Below are positions 27,145-42,100 of a stretch of 64,000 bases of DNA, piece after piece. A program made the position numbers and the translations under genes. The notes beneath the pieces are model-generated. The model ran no database searches, was not told the origin of the DNA, and saw only the letters and a list, made by a program, of their open reading frames with translations. Numbering within the stretch: position 1 is the first letter of the stretch; every line of letters starts with the position of its first letter. Origin of the DNA: Synchiropus splendidus (lineage: Eukaryota > Chordata > Actinopteri > Syngnathiformes > Callionymidae); assembly GCF_027744825.2 (NCBI RefSeq), contig NC_071335.1:29440501-29504500 (forward strand), written 5' to 3'.

Positions 27145-30100
27145 CTGAAAAGACAAAGAATACAGTCATTAAGACAAATAAAAGTTTCCCGCGAGACTTT
27201 TTAGTGACACAGTCTGTTCGAAACACTGTCTGTTGAAGGATACGTGCCACAGAGGACTCTCTGTGAAGCTATTTTTATACCCAAAAGGCTGGTCATCCGA
27301 CCACAACGCAGAGACTAATTTGGGAATTGGGCATTCGACTCCATGAGCGAGTGGAGATAAATGTTTGAAATTTTGCAGTTGCATTATGTATGGGTACAAA
27401 ATACACAGCAGATTAATTGCCTCATTCATTTTCAACAAACTGATCATTAAACATTCACACAGTCTCTATCAAGGCATCAAAACCATTCGCTTGTGCAGTT
27501 TAAAAGGTAAAATATTCCCATTACAGGCTGTTCTTTCTGTGTACGGTTGTGTTTCAAAACCCAACAAAACAGGTTTTTTGCATTGTCTTTTAAAAATTCA
27601 TGAAAAAAGTGAACAAATGAACACACATAACACATGTACAAATGCGTGAGATATGAGGAGTATTTGGCCTGGCGCTGCACGGCCAATGTGCAGAATCAGG
27701 AGAAAAGCAGCCTCTGACACCTGAAGGCGAAATACCAATTATTTTTTTTGCACAGACCTGAGGTATGTTCGGAAGATTGTTTTCCTTCCTTTGCCAGGTC
27801 ACAAACATTCATTTACCTGAGAGGCACTCCTTAGTTTGCTTGTGGTATCATGGCGGATGGTGGTTAGCATGGTAGTGACTTAACTGGAAATGACTTCTCC
27901 ACTGAATGTGTATATCAAATCCATTCTCTACTCTCAGGGCTAATGGAATATTCATGGCAACTGGAAGCATGGAAAGCAAATGAAAGCAGCCCCTGGCTTG
28001 CTACTTTTCTTTTTTTTTTTTCTTCTGGGCATCCACAAAGAGCTGCTCAATAATGCACAAGGAAACATTTTTTATTGGAGAAATTATTCATGTAAACTTC
28101 ATTAGGCAAATTAATTTGTCATATTTGAGTTCAACCTTGGATTTTAACTGAGCTAAATCCACAGACCAGCTTTGTTGGATGGGGCATAGATATGGCCTGC
28201 AGCTCATGGGTTTGTTTGCTCAAACATTCTTTTGACCTCGTGGCGGTTGAGTGGTTTTCCCAATGCAAACAGTATATTGAGTCATGCCTCATTCTCTATC
28301 GCACGTGTCCGTCAACTTGTCTGATGCCACCTTCCTCGGCTCTCATTTGTACAGTTGAGGAGACGGACATGGTGAGGGTGAGAACCCTGGGTATCAAACC
28401 CTGTCATCTCCAAATTGAAGTCAGAACTCCCTGCTGAGGAAACTAATTCTGTCTGCGAGTTCTTGACTTCTTTGGTCCCCACCTCCAGCTGGGGGCCAGA
28501 GGTCCAGCAGGAACACAGATCAATGGTAAATCAAATCACTGGTATTTTGGCTCTTCAGCAAAACGTCACGTTCCTGCTGGCACATCACTTCATCCGGCAG
28601 TCTGATGCCTCGCGCCTCAATTTGTGGATTTCAAAATCATCACTAAAGTCTTGTCCATATTGACTGGTCTTCCAAGTGATCTCTCTTGAAATCCTGTCGG
28701 GTAAAAATGGGATTTTTTTAATCCGCCGACATTGTTAAAATTGTGACTTGGCAGGTTGAGGGTCAATGTCTGGTTTTGATATAAATGACCAGAAGGAGGC
28801 TACGATAGTTTGTGAGCAGACCAAAGAGCCTTGTGGCTCCATGTTGAAAGACTACACAGATATGATCCACCATCTCACTTCGACTCCAACAGCCAGGAAA
28901 ACAAGCGCTTGTTGTAGACGCTTCAGTGCATAAATATATTTTTCCGGCTGTAAAGAATTGCCTCCTCATGTAATTCAGAGAGACCCTCCTCATTCAGAGT
29001 GACAACAACAACCACTAACCTCAAGGACATTTATGGCATGAGCACTTTTCCGTCCTACAACCTCCAGAAAATCGTCCCATAATTGTAGCGTCAGACGTGA
29101 TTCAGTCCTTGACTTCAAATTGGTATGTCTCCCAAATTGTGATCCCGAGGTGAATATACTCTATAGGGAGCTTGCAAACAGGAAGTTGAAATCTAGATTG
29201 AAAGAAGCGAAATTCAACTTCTTCAACTATTTTTTCAACAACTTCTTCAATTATTTTGGAGTCATGAAATTTAAAAACATCATCATTTAAAACAATTTCA
29301 GTTGATGTGTTGAAACTCATTGTTTCACAGAATGCCTCTGTCCATTTTTTCAAAATGGAGGGAACCTGTGCTTATACGGTAATTTTTTTTACTGGAAGTC
29401 ATAACCTTTATTTAATGTTAAAAAAACGATGACATACTCAGAAATGTAATGTGTTTTACATCCATCCAAACTCTTGTTGGTTGGCGCTGACTTGAAGGGG
29501 AATTCCAAATTTGGAATTTTGAACAATGTAAATAAATCGTTTTTGAACTTAATTGTTATTTAGTAACATGAAGAACATGGATGAATAGTGCCAGGGTTGT
29601 TTTTTTTTTCCTCTTGGGGAAAAGATTGTGATTTCCCCTTCATCCAAAATTGATCCAGTTCCTTCAACAATGGTACTTCTGCCACCCATCAGCCTCAAGG
29701 CACTTTAGAACTCTGATGACACGGTTGTTGAGAAGGCCACTCTTGAAGTTTCTTACGCTTAACTGCACTCACTATTTGCTAAGTCATTCTGAATTTCAGA
29801 AGGCTCTTTTAAAAGGAGGTGACACATTGAAGTTCGAACATGCCTGAGCACTCTAGCAAATGAGTAGGGAAGTCATCCTGTGGATTTAAATATTGATGAA
29901 TATTAATATGAGTTCTTAACAGAGGATGACCTGGGAAATGAAAATACTTTTGATACACATGGCATTGTCAGGGACGCGTGTGAGATGGATGGCGTGAAGG
30001 ACAAAGGCGACGGGTTTCCTTTGATGGAGACCTTTGCTTGTATGAGCATCAGATAAAGAAGATTCAATGGAAGGAAAAAAAAGGATCCCACAGGGAATTT

Positions 30101-33100
30101 AGAGGGAAAAGAAAAATGGGCCACTTCAAAATCGGTGCGATTATGATTCAAACTGATTTTATTTTTTAAGTTACATGATTACAGACAGTGTGAAATCAAA
30201 GTGGGGGTTAGATCTATTTTATACAGACTTTGGAGAAGGGGAGTTAGAAATAGAAAATATTATACATATGACACAGCACGTGACAAAATGGTATAAAATA
30301 AAAACAAACAAAATAAAACATATATGAGAAAACAATCCAGCAGAACATAAAGCCACAATTTATATCTCCTTAAAATAGAAGAGATAGAACAAATATTAAA
30401 AAAAAAAAATGTCCCAATTGCTCATCTTCCCCTTCTCTAGTATCTGTACTGGACCAGACCAAAGTCATATGGTCCTAAAGAATTTTCATACTGATACTCA
30501 CAGAGAAAGGTAGGTTTGTACGGGAGCGTCCCCCTATCATACTCTTTCCTCTCTAGCGTGCTGGAGCTGTACTGCTGTTGTTGCGGATGAAGGTGATGGT
30601 GAAGGCTGTTGTGTGACTGTGACCTTTGACCATCCTTGCCAAAGGTGGAGAATGACCTATCGCTGGACGAGGCAGTGGACGAGGTCATGGCGACTTGGTC
30701 GGACAGGTTGACGGAGGAGGGTACCTCAGTGTCAGGTAACGTGGCGTCCATCCCTGGGACGTGAAGGTTGCTGCGGTAGTCGGGCCCCTGGCGCCCGTCG
30801 GATGGCACAAAGGACGGCATCCAGCAGCGGTCAGAGTGGCCAAGAGCCTTACACTCCTCCGTGCAGTTAGAGAACAGATCAGCACCTGCAGTGAGGATAC
30901 GAGTCGAGGAAGAAGGATGGAGTGGCGGTAGATGGAGAGGTGATAAATGTGGAGAGAAAATTGCAGATTGAAGGATGATAAAAGGTATGTGAGGAGCATG
31001 AGAGGGGAGGTGGTGGATATATTTCCAGAGGAGACAAGAGAAGAAGAGAGAACACGAGTTAACAATCATTTGCCTGTGACACAAAAAAAAAAAAAAAATG
31101 TTCCAAGAGCTATTCATCAAACAGACAAGACCAACATTGATGAAGCAAAGTGTTTGTTTTTTTTCTCCGCCTCATTCATTCTGAATGAGATGTGCAATCG
31201 GGCTGATGTTGTAAAACTCATCCCTTTCACCCCAAAGTCTCAGTCTCACAATTGCTTGCCAAAAACAAAGAGACAAATGTGATTCCAAGGCGGATCAAAT
31301 ATTGTTCTGGTGGTGAGGGAGCGAGGATGGAAGCCCACTTCCCCCCCCCACGGTGCCACCTCACGCCTCTTCCCCCATTCAATGGTACTTCCACCCAGCT
31401 TGGGGCTGTACGTGATATCGACGCTGTTTTGTTGGTTAAGAGATCTAATGGTTTAATATCAAGTCACAAGTGGACCTCAGCCACGGCTTTGACTGTACCG
31501 CCAAAATTATGTTTCACACATTCCATAGTCCAAATAAGTGTTTTTCAACAGCAAGATAGAAAGACTCCTCAAGATTGAACACAGTACGCCATCATCAGAG
31601 TACATGTTTATTAGTCAATAACTGCTAAAACTAGATTATTTTCTTGCACCCAAATACGCGAATGACATCACTTTGTTGTTTGTGAAAAGCATTCTCCGCC
31701 AACACCCTTTGCAGCTGACAACCTTAATACTGCAGTGCATTTTCTCATGTGTTGTTTATTGTTTGATGCTTTTTCTTCTCTTTCCGAGATACCGATCGAC
31801 TTCATTTCGTGCTGCTGAATGTGGGAAGTCACCACGGCAACTTGGCACCCAAGCTCCACCTCTGGCCAAGAGGTCTCAGACAACTTCCCCCTTCCCAAGA
31901 ACAAAAGCCCGGTTTGTTTGTGTTCACATTTCGGATTTTTGTGCAAACATTTACCCGAGCCCAAAGTGCGACAGTCTCCCAAGTTTTTGCCAGGATGTTG
32001 GTCACATTTCAAATTGAACTGGCGGTGAATTCGGTGGTCAGTGGATATTCACAAGCTCACTTCTGTACTTTAATAATTCATAGGGAAGATCTTTTTCAAT
32101 GACAAGGGGTGGCTATGGTGTTAATAAGTTAGTAGTGTCTCACATATCGCTTTGTTTTTCATCCAATAGATGCCCTTTTATTTGGAGAAAGCTATCGCAT
32201 ATGTCCATAGGGAGAGAGAAAAACAAGTTTTTTGTCAAAAGAAAGTTCAGGGACCACGTCAGAATGTGCCCACAAACCTAAATCTAAAAGGCTCCAGTAT
32301 CTAAAGTAGGCCATGTGAGAAAGACAAACCCATTTCCTGCAATAATTAGTCCCGTTTGGCGCAATAACACATTAACCCACAAATGTGACAATGAAGTCGA
32401 CGGCACACGCAGCACCATGTGTTTGCTGGAAGCCAACGGCTACGATCAGGGATCGCTGTTTCCAGTCGCAGGAGTTGGGGACAGCAGCACACATGGGTCT
32501 TACAAAATGCAAATATCTGCACTTGCTTATCGACTGGGTGCGTCCGACTTTTTTTGCAGTTTCACAGACCTGCATGGTCGTAACAAAAATGGCGGTGAGC
32601 CATTTATTTCTTGAAGTTGTACCTACGTCAGGGAAAATTTGTATGTTCCGAAAGGAGTTTATAGTCGATAGTAAACTACACACTGATATGAAAGGGACAA
32701 TGCTTTGATTTAGGAGCACGAGCAGCCAGAAATGGAGCGCAAAAAGGGGCAATGGTGAATGTTCTTTATAGACAGAAGTACAACGCCAGTTGTATAACAC
32801 TTACTCTCTTGTCTAAAAGTGCTACATGCTTCTTTTTTCCTAAGTTTCCTGAGCCAGGCCACTTGTTCTCCCAGGCCGCCATAAATATCTGATCACTTTG
32901 CTTGCTTCCGTGTTTGTTGGAGCCGAACAAGGCAGGAAAACCACCCGAAGATGTTGTGCCCCGTGTTGCAACCTGGATGACCGGCTGACGGGCGCGATCT
33001 AGTCTCCCCTCTTAGCTACAGGGTTCTCCTTTTGGATCAGCTTCATTTGCAAGAGAGGCATTCTAAAATTGTCAGATCGCACTCTGTCACTCATCCCTGT

Positions 33101-36100
33101 ACAGAGTGACACAGTGTGAAATTGACAAAGACAACTGCCAAAAACATCATATTGAAATAAGGAAGAAAACCAAACCAAAAAAAAAAAAAAAAAAAAACAA
33201 CTCTGAATTAACACTTGGAATGATACACCGGAGAAGCAAACACACACATACAACCAGCACAAAAGGCCTCCTAGACATGTTAATTACACTTTCAAAGTGA
33301 ATAAAGGGAATGTGGAAGAATGGAACCAGCTTTATGAAAAAAAAAAAAAAGGAAAAGGAGAAAACAAGAGGCATGAACAGAGTCATCATAATAATGAGAC
33401 CCTGCGGCTACGCTTTCCTTGTGCAGAATGGATTTGAGGTTTTTCCTCGAGAAGAAGAAATGGTGTGATCAAAGTGGGGATGTGGGTAGTGTAGAGGAGA
33501 GGAGCAAAAAAAAAAACTGGAGCTGGAGAAACAAAGAGGGTGTGAAAGCGACAGTTTTCCCCAGAGATGGAGGCGCGGTTTAAAATCAAAGAGTCCACTT
33601 ACATATATCTAGTCGGATGATCTGTTCAACTGATCATGACACTGCTCCTTGTTCGTGTTCAGGAGTGACTCACCAACTTTTGTAACAGTCATGCGCTGTA
33701 TTCATTAATATATGACCCAAAAAGAGGATCACGAACACACCCTTTTAGATGAATAAGACTTTGAAAACTTCAACAGACCTATAGCTACATTACGGGAAAA
33801 AAAAAAAAAACAAGGAAAAAAACGGTGGTAGCACGGCAGCATTCTCTGTGACCTAGTGTGAAACGCTGTTTATGTTAATATCCGTTCGCCTGTTTTTGCC
33901 TATGTCTCGTTGTGTAATTTGACAGAGCAATGTCACATCATTTACTTTTATGAGCTCTAGCTAGTCAAGCTGCTGCTCATGGACCCTTACAACCCCTCCC
34001 GAGAGCTGCTGATCTAATTATTTGAAACTACTGACCGTTGTTCCTTATTGTTTGCCAAAGTAGGTCACACACACACACACACACACGACGGCTTTGAGGA
34101 GCGCAGAAGAGACGGGAAGATGAAAAATGGGTTCATTCCAGAAGCCCTTCACAGGAAACCTCTAGAACTGATTTCCTAAATTGAATGGGCCGCGATGCGA
34201 AACCACAGGAATTGCAACCATTTATTATTTATTTAATTTCACTAATGGATCAGTTCAAACATGCCATTTTATTTAAATTACAACCTCACAATTTTGAAAA
34301 AAAAAAAAGATGAATGACATATCTATATATTTGAGGCACAACTAGCGACGGAAGAAAACTAAAGAAGAGAAAAAAAAACAAAGCAAGAGAATAAAATGTT
34401 CATTACTTGAACAGTTGGAGAGTCGAATAAAATCACAGCTTTTTTATTAACAGCAGAGTAGCTTCTAATGAAATATATTCACTGATAATGACTGACTGAC
34501 ACTGTAAGTTCCATGCAGGGATGTGTAAATAGCTTTCATTATTGCATCAGCTAAGGATGTTACAGTTCTGCAGGTGTCTCTCAGCTAGAAAATACAACCC
34601 TTCTGGTTATGAACTTTCATTCCCCATTGACTACCACCTTGTGACACATTTAATTTTGAATACATTTAAAATGGATAAGAAAAAAGGAGGTGTTTGCAAG
34701 CTCGACGTGCTTTCTCTTGTTGTCCGTGGCTGCGATATAGGGACGCCAAGTCTGGCGTCACGCGAGTTAGCCTGACTGAGTGACCTGTGTGCCATCGGCT
34801 CCCAAGGAATAAAGAGTCTGCTTCTAAAAACCACAGCTTTCAAGACAGCAGGGGAAACAGCAAGACGCATCTGCCTCATGGAGAATGATATCCACAGACG
34901 GATGGGGGAATGACCAGTGTAAAGACAGTGTATCACTACATCACCCATGTGGAAACAAAACAGTTCAGAGTGAATCTCCTTTTGACAAATCCGAAGCATG
35001 TGAGGTAACATTTATAGACCGTGATTTCAATGTTTTCCCAAGTAGTTTTAAGCTAAGCTGTGTGAATTTGGACTATATCCATGACCCAGTAAGACAGCAA
35101 TGTGTTGGTGACCAGCTGCCCGAGGAAGTTTAGCCCAAAGCACAACTGATTCTGATTGTTTGTCCTTCGCACTCAAGTGATGTGAAAGCCCATTCAACCC
35201 CACCTCCCTGTGTGAATTACGGGGGAAGGGCGCTGTGGTCTGTTCTGAATGAGATATAGGACAAACATACGGGCATAAAGCCCGTTTCAAAAACTCCACC
35301 AGGGAACTCCCTTAGAGCTATTTCAGCTGAACTTCATCCGAAGTCCTTGCGAAGTGCAAACATCTCGTGTTGACCAAGCCATGAACTTATCTCCTGTGGG
35401 GGGCACAGGTCAGACCTTGGTCTAACCCTGGTGAGAGGGGTGGAAATGCCTGTGGTTGGAATGACTCAGAGGCGCCAGTTGAAGAGCAAACTGGTGGTCT
35501 TTAATGAATACCTGCCATCGCTGAAGGACAGAACTGAGAGAAAATCCGAATGAATAAACCAAAACTTTGATGAATACCACGCAACAAAAACTAATGCTTG
35601 CCACCACCGGCGTGTCTAAAAGAGAATGCACTATGAGTTTTCCGTGGGCACCGTTGATTGAAGCGCAACTGCGTATCGGAGACGGAAACCTGAGCTGTGG
35701 TCAGGCTTTTATTTACTGAAACATTCACAGGTCCATTTACTATGCCTTCTTATCTGGCCATGAGAGAATAGTGTCTCTTAAATTGGCAAAGAAAACCTGC
35801 AATATGAATAAAAGAATAAAGCAACAAACACTGAGAGAAATTTCAAATATTGGAGCATAAAAAAGCAGGGAAAGAAAAAGTTGTTTCTATCTTAAGATGA
35901 ACTCTGAAAGTCGTAGCAGTTTGGCTTTGGAGGAAAAAAGCAACATCCAAGAACATTTGGTCCTCCTGAGAAGCCAGATCTGTTCACTGTCTCACTCGTG
36001 GCAAACCTATCCTGCAACGTCAAGCCTTCCTATCTGGGTGAGACACAGGCACTGGTCCAGTCAAGCATGGAAATAATAATATCTTCAACCTTCTGTTAAA

Positions 36101-39100
36101 CACTCTCCTCCAGTATTTCTGCTCCCTCTGATGTCTGCGTTGTGTTTACTATGCACGATTTAGAAAGTCACCTTGAAAAGAGTGTTAGATATTGCTCAAA
36201 GGTAACTCAGAAAAAAATAAAAAATAAATAAATAAAGCACATTTGCAGTGATATTTCAGAAGATCATATTGTCATAGCAAAAGCAACTGTAGAGAAATAT
36301 CGCTTCTTTTGTTTTGGAGTTTAATCCGTGCCGTAATATCTTCAATAAATGACTGAGGCCCACTTCACTCAGTCATTTCGCAGAGGATCTCACGAAAGAG
36401 AATGTTCAAAAATGTAAATGTATATATGTTAAATGCTGCCTCAATACATTTGAGTTGATCCATTGTCTTCATTTAGACTCTTCGTGAAGTCATTAACGTA
36501 GGTGTTGTCTTCAGTGTTTCACATTTACGCCGTAAGTCTCCATCACTTTCTTCCGTTAAAATATAAATAAATACACATCAGATCAGACTGATGGACTTGC
36601 CCTCCGATAGACTTCACAACTTCTTCTCCCAAAGGTTAGTTTGTGCTCATCACCTTCGCATGCGTGGGCTGCAGCAGCTCCAGATCGAGCAAATAATTCC
36701 TACGATGGCAGACAAAAAGGCTGGATCTATATTTACCTCAAGCGAAGAGACAAATCCAAACGCTGATTTTGAGCGACACATGCTTGCATTTACCCTCGGA
36801 TTCACCCCTGAAACGTATGCATATTTATGGGGTCTTCTTAAGATAAAGTGGGAGGGAGGGGTGTAAATTCCTGCCTCCTTCCATGGCCTTTGCCTTTTTA
36901 GACGGGCTCTCTCCAAATAAGAGTCCTCTTCTGATCCAGAAGGTCTTGACCCATCTCTGCTATTGTGAGTGTACCTTCTACGAAGGCACTAGTCCTCGTC
37001 TTTCCAGGATAACAAGGAAATAAGCAGTGGAGTGGAGCACAGATGGGAAACCAAAGACCCGCACTTCATTTACATACACAGTTAATATCCAAGGATTAAG
37101 AGAAAGCTAATTTGTTCCCTTTATTTTTCTTTTTTTTTTTTTGCATATCGCCCAGCAACGCCAAGTAGACAGAAGGGTGTATTGTACTCAGGAGATGATA
37201 TGTAAATTTAGCATTCACTGCACATCAAGCTCGGTGTCACGCGCATCTCAAACCGCGCAGAGATTTTTGCCTGCCAGCTCTCTCTCAAAAACAGAGACGT
37301 CAACACGTATGTTCGCGAGCGCACACATACATCTATGCGTGCTTAAAAATACTCTTTTGCAAAGGCACACGAGAACACGCACCATGTGACACTCAGCCAG
37401 TAGCTGTTGATCCTTGTGAAGTACCTTTACTTCTGCCAGCAGAAAGCAAAATAACAACCAAAACAGTGACTGGCAATGACAGGCCCTGCCAGCAGCCCCA
37501 TCTCTCATCATGACCTTATCACGCTGGAAGAAAACACACACACACACACACATGCGCGCGCACGCACATTCCATGCAAACAGCTTCTCCTACTTCTATTT
37601 AAGGTACCATAGTAGATGTTAGATCGACGACTTCAATCACGACGCAAAAGAATCCTCTCAAGGGGGCCGCATGTAGGGAAAGAAATGTGCATAAAAATAA
37701 TAGTATGTGATTAAAAATAAAGATCTACTTTCATCTGAAGATGAACAATTACTGCGCAGGTACCGATGACAGCTCAGAAAAACCTTTGATTGGATACCGG
37801 CTGAAGAGGCTGGTTAGGAATACCAGCTCCACAACAAGCAGTAGGCGAAGACGAGAAGTGGCACTGCTGGAAAATGGAGTGTATCTTGAGAGAATCCTTT
37901 CTCCGACTCAGGAATGATGAGGAGCACCATTTTGCGAGGGACTTCAGCGCAGGCAATAGGACCAAACCGCCACAACATCCATAAACGTCAAGCTTAGCTG
38001 GCATTTATTGTATTTGCAAATGCATTATGCGGCGTATTTGCAAGTGCTATTACCTTTACACGTAACTCCTTTGAATTTGTCCTGCATTACCCTTTGTTTA
38101 CCTCTTTATCGTTCTGTAATCCTGCCTCAGATAACTGAGTCGCCCCGCAAGAGGATTAATACAGCGCTGTTTGTGCTCTGTCATATTGAATATTATCAGT
38201 GTTGCATTTATACATACATCTTCAGTTACCTACTGCTTAGAGTGGAGTGCTGGAGTCTATCCCAGCAGTCATTTGGCGAGAGGTAGAAATACACCCTGGA
38301 CAGGGAGCCAGACCACACACACACACACACACACACAGACACACACAGACACTTAGGGGCAATTTTAGAGTGTCCAATTAACCAATCACATTGACCTGTC
38401 TACCTGTATATGTGGGAGGAAACTGGAGCACCGAGAAAGGCCACCGGTCCGACCCGGGAATCAAACCCGCAACCTTCTTGCTGCAAGGCGAGAGTGCTTA
38501 ACTAGTAGCCGTGTGGCCAATGTTGCATTTACGTTCCCTCAAAATGCCCCACATTATGCATTTATGCTTTGTCTAAACTTTCTGTCGAAATTGTTTTATG
38601 TTTCAGTCATGAAAAATTTGGAGTTCATCACTTGAGTATTCATTTTAACACCAATGTGCTGTACATGCCAAAACTACTTTGTATGTTATGTATATTATTT
38701 ATTTGATGTATACAGGCTATTGCACAGGTATTCGTTGGACAGCAACCAGCAACCAAAGGTTTGGCATTTGTCATCTTCGGCACGTGAAAATTTGATTCAG
38801 TTGCATGGTAAGACAAGTTCGCTCAAGTTACTGAAGTTGGAATAGAAGACAGTGGCAGCCACAAAAGCTATTCTTGCGTGGTCCTTGTCGGATAAAACCA
38901 AATACACACTCGCGAATAGAAACCTGAAAAACCTCACTCAACGCTTTCCTTCCTGCTGTATTCCGTTGACTGAAATCTTCTACTTCCTGTTTACGTTCAG
39001 AGACGCCATCTTGGATTGTGTACTCGAACAATTTCCGACTGTCAAATCCATCATAAGGTGACGTCATGAACTCAGTCCAGTTAAGACTTTCACATAAATG

Positions 39101-42100
39101 TATCAGTTCATGGGAGGAACGAATGGCTGCCTTAACAAGCAAAATAACCTCAGTGTACAGGAAGAAATTCTACTACTTAAACGCACATCACAAACACTGC
39201 AGCATGTTCAAGTATTTATGTATTAAATAAGTATATCCAAGCACATGAGTCGCCTCACCTCACCTGATTCATTCACTCGCCTCTCTCTGGCACAGTTTGC
39301 AGTTATTTTCTAAGACATTTAATCCTCTTATCCCATTTTCAACCCCATCTCCTATCATCTTTGATGTCACTTTTTTTTTCTTTGAACAAAACACAAAACC
39401 AGTCCCTCGAGTAGGACTACCTCTGTTTTTCATCTAGTCATGTCTGGTCTGAAGAGAAAGCAGACAAAAACCATCAATATGTGGACAACGGTGCCACACA
39501 GCAGGGGAGCTGCTATTTTTTTTTTTTTTTTTTTGCAAGAGTTGGACAATGAGAAACTCCCAGGGCCCGAAAAAAAAAAAAAAAGCTGTGCATGGTGCTT
39601 CACAACATGTTCAGTATTGACAGACAGAGAAATTGTGAGAGACAGACAGGACTTTTAATGTTTGCCACATGGCTGGCTTGGGATTCAGAGCCAAGATGGC
39701 TGCTTGCTCTAATAGCATCTCTGTGATGAATGCCCCCTGCCACCGTTGCGTGTGCGTTTGGAAAGCCTCTGTATGATCATTGATCCTTCATTTGAGGGCT
39801 TTTCATCACTCCCTTCAGTATCAATCCAAACAGCATTTGAATCGCCCCACTATTTCGCAGACCTTTCTGTTACAAAACAAATAAAGGAAGCTCAGAAAGC
39901 ACAAGGTTTTCCCTACAACCGCTGGAAATGGAACTATACGTGTGTATGTTCGGAGAAAATGCAGCCCCTTGGTAAATGCACTTCCTTTAAATAAAGTCAT
40001 TTGTCACAGCTTCATTAGCTCTGAATCTTAATGTTATGACACCACATCAGTGGCTGGTGCGTTGCGTGTGATCAAAGAAGTAGCAACGTTTATATTGTGA
40101 AAATGTCTTCACCAATTGGCTGTGAATTTCAGTGCCATGCAGCCGTTAAAAAAAGTTAAAGGATTTGCAGAGAGATATATAGAGGGAAAAAAAATCAATG
40201 AATGTACAGCCGGGTTTAAATGAAAGTTATTTTATGTGAAAAATACAAATTGATTTAAAAAAATGAATTCAATTGTGTCAACTTTCATTAATTCCCTTCT
40301 GTTTGTGTTCCGATTTTCCTTTCAATACTTGATGCTTTGTTCTCCTGAAAGTCCCCACTATGAGACAAATGCTCATCTTATATCTTAGCCCCTCGATGCC
40401 AGAACTTTTTTCTTCTTTTTTTTACTACACCACAGGCTTCTGTTCACATCAGCTGCTCCAATACATTTCAATACTAAATGGCCAGCGTTAATTCACTTGC
40501 ATTGGTTCCAAACCTATGTGTTACACACTTTTATTTCCCTCTCAAAAGCTCTTTTTTTATTTTTTTTTCCGGCAGGCCTATTAAAACAACGATGACTGGA
40601 ATCTATGATACTTTTAATACCAACACAATTCTTCCAACTTTGAATGAACTCCTATCTTATCTCGCCCTGTCGTCTCCGAACACCAAACTTCATTTCTCAC
40701 GGAATCTATTGCCTTCCAAAAAGGCTGCGACGAAACACAGCTTGCTAAATTCATTTGACAGCTCATTGACATGAGAAGCTGCAACATGGCGCCCGCCACT
40801 AATTCATAATCAGCCATCTAATACTCTGTTGCCACAGTGACTTAATTGTCCCATTTGTCATGGCTGTTGTTCGCACCAAAACAAACGTCAGGATAATGAT
40901 AATTTCCCGTCTTCCAGCCGTCACGCAGCTGATCAAATGTTCCTCAGACACGATGATGACGGATGATGATGATTATTTTTTGTTCCCCTCTTTCTTCTCT
41001 TTTCTTCTTTTCAATTTTTTTGTCTGCTTTGCTCGCACGCTCCCATCAGGTCTCATTAAACCGATGGAGGAATGTCACAAATCTGACAAATACTTGGAAA
41101 TAGATGCGAAAGGCTTTTGTACCTGACGGATTTGCATTCTGTTTTTTTAACTTTTTTTGTAAAGGGCCCATATGCTGCTCAGTTCAGATGCTTTTAAAAT
41201 GATATTGGACCCCAGTGGAAGGAGTAAAGGAGTACATTTATAGTGAGCGGAACACAATGCGACTTGGTTACACCTCCCCTGCCTGACCACCAGAGGCTGC
41301 CGTGTTCTGAATGTGACTAAGAACGATGAAGACCTAACACAATGTCGCTCCCAAAACCTCTCTTTTAATGACTTTTGCGTCAAATGTTGAGGCATTAGGC
41401 TTTTAACTGAAGCAGAATTCCCACCTTCCACGGCAAATCCTGTGCCATGTCAAAGTAAGATGAAGGTTGGGGTTAGCGTTGGGATTTTGCTGCTTATGCA
41501 ACCATTAGAGATTGTGTAGCCATGTTGGGTGCTATATATTCCAAGCTACATCTAAAGTGGTTCAGCTAAAATAGCGTCCGATTGTCTCACGTGTGCGTTC
41601 CCAACCTCCCTGCTTGGAACGTTACAGGAGGAGTCAATATCGGACGCAAAAGTCACGTGAAGACAGTCGCTATTTGACACCGCGGGAGATAGAATGGACT
41701 GAGGAGACTGGAAATGTGCTGTTGTATTCAACTTATCTATCGGAATAGTCACTGCAACTTTCGCTGAGGATCGTGTAGCCTATTTGTATCTTTAGCCACC
41801 AAGCTAACCCGTTCCAACAATGCATGACGTCAGTTCCTGTGACTCCATCTGAGTGCGTGGATATATTCTTATTTTACGATTCCATTTAAATTCATTTAAT
41901 GTGTCATTCATTTGATATGAATAAAAGGACTTTTTGGAACAGGTAATTCAAAAACTGGAATGCGTAAAACAAGATTTAAAAGTATCGAGAATATCCCATA
42001 ATATGAAAAAAAAGGTCATTTCTCGCCGTATTGCTCAGTCTTAGTTTAGTGTGATTCCGCCTACTCTGTGGTATGTGTCGGAGCAAGTGGGGCCACGTCA

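Larger units (their letters stand above)
27145..30501 (-). other. pcdh10 intron 4 (3.4 kb)
   Basis: GTGAGT donor, TTTTCAG acceptor, phase 1. The part next to exon 4 (30.14-30.44 kb) is AT-rich and could be an alternative 3' UTR. An 83-codon minus-strand frame at 29353-29102 encodes an acidic patch (IEEVVEKIVEEVEF), but I see no homology or convincing splice context. No transposon recognised. Confidence 0.8.

Noticed and set aside
32315..32614. 99-codon ORF in pcdh10 intron 3
   Set aside because: Overlapped by equally long frames on both strands, no domain, no splice context.
38450..38522. tRNA gene on the minus strand
   Set aside because: Only A/B-box-like pieces exist; no cloverleaf can be drawn and the context is a common dispersed element.
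41281..41302. CTCF-like ACCACCAGAGGCTGCC
   Set aside because: The GGGGGC core is broken, so the match is much weaker than the site at 54.36 kb.
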